A stretch of DNA of 64,000 bases from Ulva prolifera (taxonomy: Eukaryota; Chlorophyta; Ulvophyceae; Ulvales; Ulvaceae). The notes beneath the pieces were generated by a model, which was given only the letters and a program-made list of their open reading frames with translations, was not told the origin of the DNA and did no database searches. The translations under genes and the position numbers were made by a program. Positions 59,402 through 64,000 of this stretch are shown here, one piece after another; position 1 is the first letter of the stretch; each line of letters begins with the position of its first letter. The stretch covers positions 5,174,936-5,238,935 of the forward strand of contig CM041200.1 in NCBI GenBank assembly GCA_023078555.1. The letters are read 5' to 3'.

Positions 59402-60181
59402 CATGCATTGCGTCTGGGGCAGGGGGGTGTCCATCCGGATGTTTCTACAGAGCTTCGAAGTGTTCTCGGTGTGGTCCAGACTGTAGCCCGATCCAGGATG
59501 ACGTGGCGGTCTTCTTGTGGCACCAGCCACACGAAGCGGTCGATTGGCACACCCTGCTGGCACCGGAGAGGCTGGAATCTGGATCTGTTGCTGGCTCACA
59601 CATGTCCACGCATGAGCAGAGGCTGCGATCGCCATGTCTGCATCAGGGTATGCAGATGCACGCGCCGCATCATGCATCCTTGCCCACACGACCTCACTAC
59701 GGCACCAGTCTGTCAGTTCCCCTCTCGGTGGCATGGTGTTGCAGTCAAGTTCTGCGGAGCCGATTTTCCCAAATGTCAACACATGTGTGGACCGGCGCAT
59801 CGCATACTTCCTTGCCGGGGTGTCCAGGAGCATGGGTGATGGTGCACCTTGAGCCTGCTGCCCCACTCCAACTGCAGTCTTGGCAGTCCTTTGGTTCCCC
59901 AATGTGCTAGCATGCAGCAATGCTTGGCGATTTGCCATGATATGAAAGAAGAACAGCATCGCCATCCTGCCAATAGCACCAGCACAAATGGCGTAAATAA
60001 GCACTCTCCAAGACAGACCCATACGTGGGACAGCGCTGGCCAAAAATAGACACAAGCATCTGTACGCCAAGGGGCCGTACCAGCTGTACGGTAAGTGCCG
60101 TGATTCACATGCCAGATTAGATGCAACCTGGACATTGTGTTGCGGCCGAAACCTCAGAGTGTATTCAGAACGATCTACAAA

Positions 60182-62149
60182 TCATAGGCCCTCATCCACA
60201 TCTGATGCATTCCCGCATAAATTCTCCCCAGCCAGGTACGCAAGCAATGTGCGCAGGTCACTATTTTCGCGAATCAGCTCGTCCTTCTCCTTGCTGATCT
60301 TTGACTTATCCGCCATTGCATTTTGCAGCTGCTGCAAAAGCTGCTGAGTCATTATGTCATCCCCACCCTTGCTGTCTACTTCGTCCTTGAGCCGCGCATT
60401 CTCTGATAGTAGCTGCTGGAACTGATGCTCCAGAGCCGTGACACCATCGGAGCCGATCACACTACAGTGTGCATCCCCTACCCTAGCGACGCTGCTGTTT
60501 TCACATGCGTTTGCATCGCCACTGAGGTGACAGCTGCTTGAGATGAACAGCTTCTCATTTGGACCCTGTGTCAATTCGTCTGTGCTACCATGGTCTGGAC
60601 TCCGGCGGTGTGGCGTGAGCGGATGCAAAGGTGATCTTTGGACCGTGCGTGGCTCCGTTGGCTCGTATGCATCACCCTGTTTTGGCTTGCCAGGCATGGC
60701 ATCCTGTTCCACCACTTCATCATCATCGCTCTGCAACAGCAGCTAATCGGTCATCTTATGAAAGTTGTCGGTGTTGAGCTTGTAGAACTCCTTTGCAAAA
60801 CGGACTGGTGCGTCCACGCGATGCCCCATATCAGAATTCAGACGCCAACATAAGTTTGCATTCGAGATATGCTATGCTTGGCTGTCATGCCACAACGCGT
60901 CAATGAAGAGATTGAAGGTTGCGAAAAACATGCTTATCCTGTATATCGTGTGATGTTGGGACCATCACAGTCTCTTGACACTGTTACACCTGTCATTAGG
61001 AGCAAGCACACATGGGCAACGCATGATCAAAGTGCCCATGTGCACACTGCTGTCAACTGTGCACCCCCTCAGCTCCATTTTGCATCAACATGTAAAGTGC
61101 GGAAACGTAGCATTCCCAAATCTGACATACAGGCCCTGACTGTCAGTTTTTTCAGTTCATAAGAGACTTCAAGTGAGTCGAAACCTTCCCAGCTCAGCCC
61201 AATCAAAGGCACCTGAGCTTGTATTTGTGAGAACACAGTGCAGAGGTGCAACATAACACACACCGTGTGCCCGTTCTCATCAACACAGGCGATTAGGTAG
61301 ATGCTCAGGTCCTGAGTTTTATGCCAACATGGTTCGGAAGACAGCAGGCTCATAATGAAGACGTCAAGGGATGCAAGTGATCATATGGCCGGCCTGGATC
61401 TCAGTCGTGGCGAGAAAAAGCACCTCAGTATCATCTATGTCAAAGTCCCCCCACCCCTCTTCCTCAGACTCCTCGTAAGCGCCCGATTCATGTTGCTGGA
61501 GTGGCGCGGACTTGTCTGACAGCGGCAGGCTGTTCACGACCTCCACTGCATCTTGCGGCAGTGCTGCAGATGAAATAATTTCATCGACCTGTGCAATTCC
61601 GTCCCACAGAGGCTTGGCCACGACATCGTGGACAAAGCTCTTGGCCTTCTGGCCCCAAGCACTGACATCCCAGGAAAATGCTGGAATGATCTGCAGTCCC
61701 GACAGCGGAGATAAAAGTCAGCATATGGTGTTGTGGCATCGATTTGACAGTTTTACGGTGGCAAGCAACAGTAGGTGATGCAGACATACCTGCTCAATGT
61801 CATGCATAGTTGCCTCAATACCTGATTCAAGAAGATGTGCAGAGGCGTGGCGTAGCATAAAAGGAGACAATCTACCTGAATTGAGAAACACATGTTTAGT
61901 GGCAGCAGCATTGCGAGCTGCTCCTCTGGCCTCGAGGAGACCGGCGCTCCACTGCGTCTGCTAACAACGAATAGGAATCAAACCTGCGCTAGAGCTCTGC
62001 AGCTCATCCTTGCCAGCACTGTTCATATCGAGCTCTTCCGTTGCCACACTCGACAAGCTTTGGCTAATTTCCGAGCGTGCGACCGCAGGCGGAGCAGCTG
62101 GCTGAGCCCGCTCGTCCGTGTCGAGCGCTGGCATTGCTGCACATGGGAG
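60182..62149 (-). CDS. Uncharacterised acidic protein with C-terminal coiled coil, 5' end unresolved
   Basis: Four minus-strand exons keep phase through three GT-AG introns: 61984-62149, 61790-61875, 61424-61690 and 60182-60730. That consistency, rather than homology, is the evidence for a real gene. In order: a Ser/Glu-rich linker (SEISQSLSSVATEELDMN); LSPFMLRHASAHLLESGIEA; a helical block (FSWDVSAWGQKAKSFVHDVV, then AKPLWDGIAQVDEII); an acidic segment with EEEGWGDFDIDDTE; a polar region; and a leucine-zipper-like coiled coil (LEHQFQQLLSENARLKDEV, then KEKDELIRENSDLRTLLAYL). The W-x-D-F acidic motif resembles adaptor-binding motifs of trafficking proteins, but that is only a resemblance. The first exons lie upstream of 62149. 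Function unknown. Confidence 0.62.
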
Positions 62150-62804
62150 CTGAAATTGAAGTCTATGCTGTCTCGCCAAACAAACACGTGAGATGAATAG
62201 CGTGAACTGTCATAGAAACTCAATGGTCACCTTCATCACATGAGATCTTCTTCACTGCTAGCTTGGCCTTCCTCGGTCGTGAATGCATCTGTTCGGATAG
62301 CAAAGGCACGCTGCCGGAAAGCAGTCAGTAATATTGCATGTCTAGCATTCGCATTGCAGTCAAGTGAGCATTATTGTCTAACCAACTCGCCACCATCTTC
62401 AGTGAATTCACATGTTGCCCTGGAGACTGGACTGGCAGCTACTTTGGCACCGTTGCCAACGCAGGGGTGCTGCCATGTCGCTCCAGATATGTCCCATCAC
62501 ACTGCGTCATACTCTGCCTGCACGGTGCACCAAAATGCACCGCGGCATACCGCAAGGTCTGGATAAGTCCGCTCCCCCTGACTGATACGCATGCATCGCG
62601 GTGCACGGCCCAGGCCTTCTTTCACGCACAAGGACGGGTAAGATCGCTCTTGAAGGAAGCGATCACACCAATTCAGTATGTCCCTTGCCAAATCACTGTA
62701 AAGGTCAGGGAAGATACACGTCAAAACCGACTCAGGCGGCTCAGCCAAAGTAAGCACTGTTGCATAGAATTCCCTTGTCCCGTCCGGCAAAGCGAACAAT
62801 AATG
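62150..62804. other. Probable 5' part of the coiled-coil gene, exons not fixed
   Basis: Minus-strand stretches at about 62690-62799 (ALPDGTREFYATVLTLAE) and 62240-62310 look coding but could not be joined in phase to the exon starting at 62149. Confidence 0.3.
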
Positions 62805-62987
62805 CTACACATCAATCATGTATACTTCTGTGTGGTCGTTGTGAGATGAACTGCCCTGTAGCCCATGTGCAAGTGCAATGGCCCATTCGTGCATGTTCGT
62901 GAATGCAGCTATCTCGAGTAACAAAAAGTCACAAGAGCTCGGGCTATTGTATGCCAGAGCACCGAGGCCAATCACCTGACATCGCAA
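62805..62987 (-). CDS. Terminal exon of an unidentified gene
   Basis: After a GTCAG acceptor at about 62984, the frame reads VIGLGALAYNSPSSCDFLLL, then EIAAFTNMHEWAIALAHGL, and ends VYMIDV with a stop at 62805. The composition is that of a folded protein. Other minus-strand frames upstream with similar quality (about 63060-63200 SPMLQALQSVLGGKFPVAH; 63330-63470 DQTAKYVVAALADARHRTW) are likely earlier exons, but junctions were not established. Family not recognised. Confidence 0.4.
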   Translation of the reverse strand: MRCQVIGLGALAYNSPSSCDFLLLEIAAFTNMHEWAIALAHGLQGSSSHNDHTEVYMIDV

Positions 62988-64000
62988 ATCAAAACATCCA
63001 GCTGTATGATGTGTCAGTGGTAGAGGGGTAGATAACGACGCAGCAGTTCGGCCAAACGGCGTTCATACCAGCTCGAACAGGGGCACATAGGATGCAATGC
63101 AGAATATCAACAGGTGCAGCACTCGAGGCGGCTTGGCTGATATTGTGCGCGACCGGGAATTTGCCTCCCAACACAGATTGCAGCGCCTGCAACATTGGGC
63201 TAGCTGATCGTCTGTGCTTCGGACCCCATATGGGCTGCACCTGCCTTCTGAAAGCAGGCCTTGCCGCGGTCCAAGGCACTGAGCACCACCGCTGTGATCG
63301 CTTCAGTCCAGCAGCAATGCCAGAGTCACCGCCTGAAGAACCGGCCTAGCGTCATAGGCCCGGGCGGGCAAAACTGCTCTAACCAGGTGCGATGTCTGGC
63401 ATCAGCCAGAGCGGCCACCACATATTTCGCTGTCTGATCCTTGAGATGCCTGAGCACGCACACGCACAGGATCCTAGGGCAGCTGACAGTGCAACACCCC
63501 CTACGCGCTGGGGTCAACCATGTGTTCAGGTGTAATCACGTTGAGCAGCCATGTTGTCACGACGAGTGTAAGGCTGCCACTCAAATGCACCATACATGCA
63601 TCTTATCCTCATCAATTGCCATTCCATCCTCTGGGGTTGCCGCGCCCAGGACAACACGTACGCATGAGGTCGCTGGCAGAATCAGCGCCTGCAAATGATG
63701 TATGCCAGACAGCTAACATGTGCAGCCAAATCATCAGCAAGATCCGCGCATATGACGTAGCCGGCCATGCAGGCTCTTGCGTGAGGCTTCTCTTCACGGC
63801 TCACCAGCCTGGGCTGCAGGCATTGCCGGGTGCTTCTGACGGGGTTGGCGTGGCGTATTGACACATCTGGAAAACTCGCTTGGCATTGGTTCTGGAACAG
63901 TGAAATACCAATTACTCCGAGTTCGAATGTGGCAGAGCCACTTGGTCATGATTGCTCCCCCTGCCAGCTGATACGAGACATATTTGTGGTGTGAGCACCG
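62988..64000. other. Right edge, probable upstream exons of the preceding minus-strand gene
   Basis: Contains the two candidate exon stretches named for the gene ending at 62805. The last 500 bp show no recognisable coding sequence. Confidence 0.3.

Larger units (their letters stand above)
57136..60181. other. No protein gene recognised; palindromes and G-rich stretch
   Basis: The first 500 bp probably include the SUV3 5' exon(s). Beyond that, about 2.5 kb hold no recognisable gene; a minus-strand frame of 316 codons (59120-60070) has a composition unlike a real protein. It contains a 74-bp palindrome, a short hairpin, an 18-bp tandem repeat, a dispersed 40-bp motif, and a markedly G-rich plus strand at 58700-59130. 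Confidence 0.35.

Noticed and set aside
59120..60070. 316-codon minus-strand ORF
   Set aside because: Long, but with Cys/Trp/His-rich, domain-free composition and an 18-bp tandem repeat inside; no family or splice context. Probably a chance frame in GC-rich DNA.

Overview
The window is nuclear DNA of a eukaryote, most likely a chlorophyte green alga (a trebouxiophyte-like genome is my inference). Genes are split by GT-AG introns of roughly 80-400 bp. TGTAA-type poly(A) signals follow two genes. The protein set is plant/algal in character: a C2-EF-hand phosphatidylserine decarboxylase, an mTERF protein, a PPR protein, an RPI4-like isomerase and an SUV3 helicase. I reconstructed exons by joining conserved protein blocks across phase-consistent GT-AG introns. 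Where a 5' exon could not be fixed, the entry says so.

Left arm (1-22.5 kb), seven genes: an AUH-like enoyl-CoA hydratase (+); the U5 snRNP WD40 protein SNRNP40 (-); an RPI4-like ribose-5-phosphate isomerase homologue with altered active-site motifs (-); the WD40 protein WDR76/CMR1 (-); a large ankyrin-repeat protein (+); a malic enzyme (-); and a PPR protein (+).

Centre (about 22.2-38.3 kb), a retrotransposon island. It holds three remnants of one Ty1/copia family with LTRs of about 350 bp and a TGGTATC-type primer-binding site, plus several solo or broken LTRs. It also holds a decayed reverse-transcriptase fragment, a 233-codon ORF of unknown family and a small terminal-inverted-repeat element. 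The island lies between two direct copies of a segment of about 1.2 kb that spans the 3' end of the PPR gene, the intergenic DNA and the 3' end of the convergent phosphatidylserine decarboxylase gene. The full PPR gene lies left of the island and the full decarboxylase gene right of it; each has a stranded 3' relic on the other side.

Right arm (38.2-64 kb): the phosphatidylserine decarboxylase (-); a RING-type E3 ligase (+) with a small first exon; a long stretch with no recognisable gene; a cluster of organelle gene-expression genes, namely mitochondrial-type ribosomal protein bL31 (-), an mTERF protein (+) and the RNA helicase SUV3 (-); a region with a perfect 74-bp palindrome and a second hairpin; an uncharacterised acidic/coiled-coil protein (-); and the last exon of an unidentified gene (-).

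No rRNA, tRNA, CRISPR array or prokaryotic element was seen. The most unusual feature is the duplication-bounded copia island, including a copia element whose frame is kept except for three stops that all fit C-to-T change.
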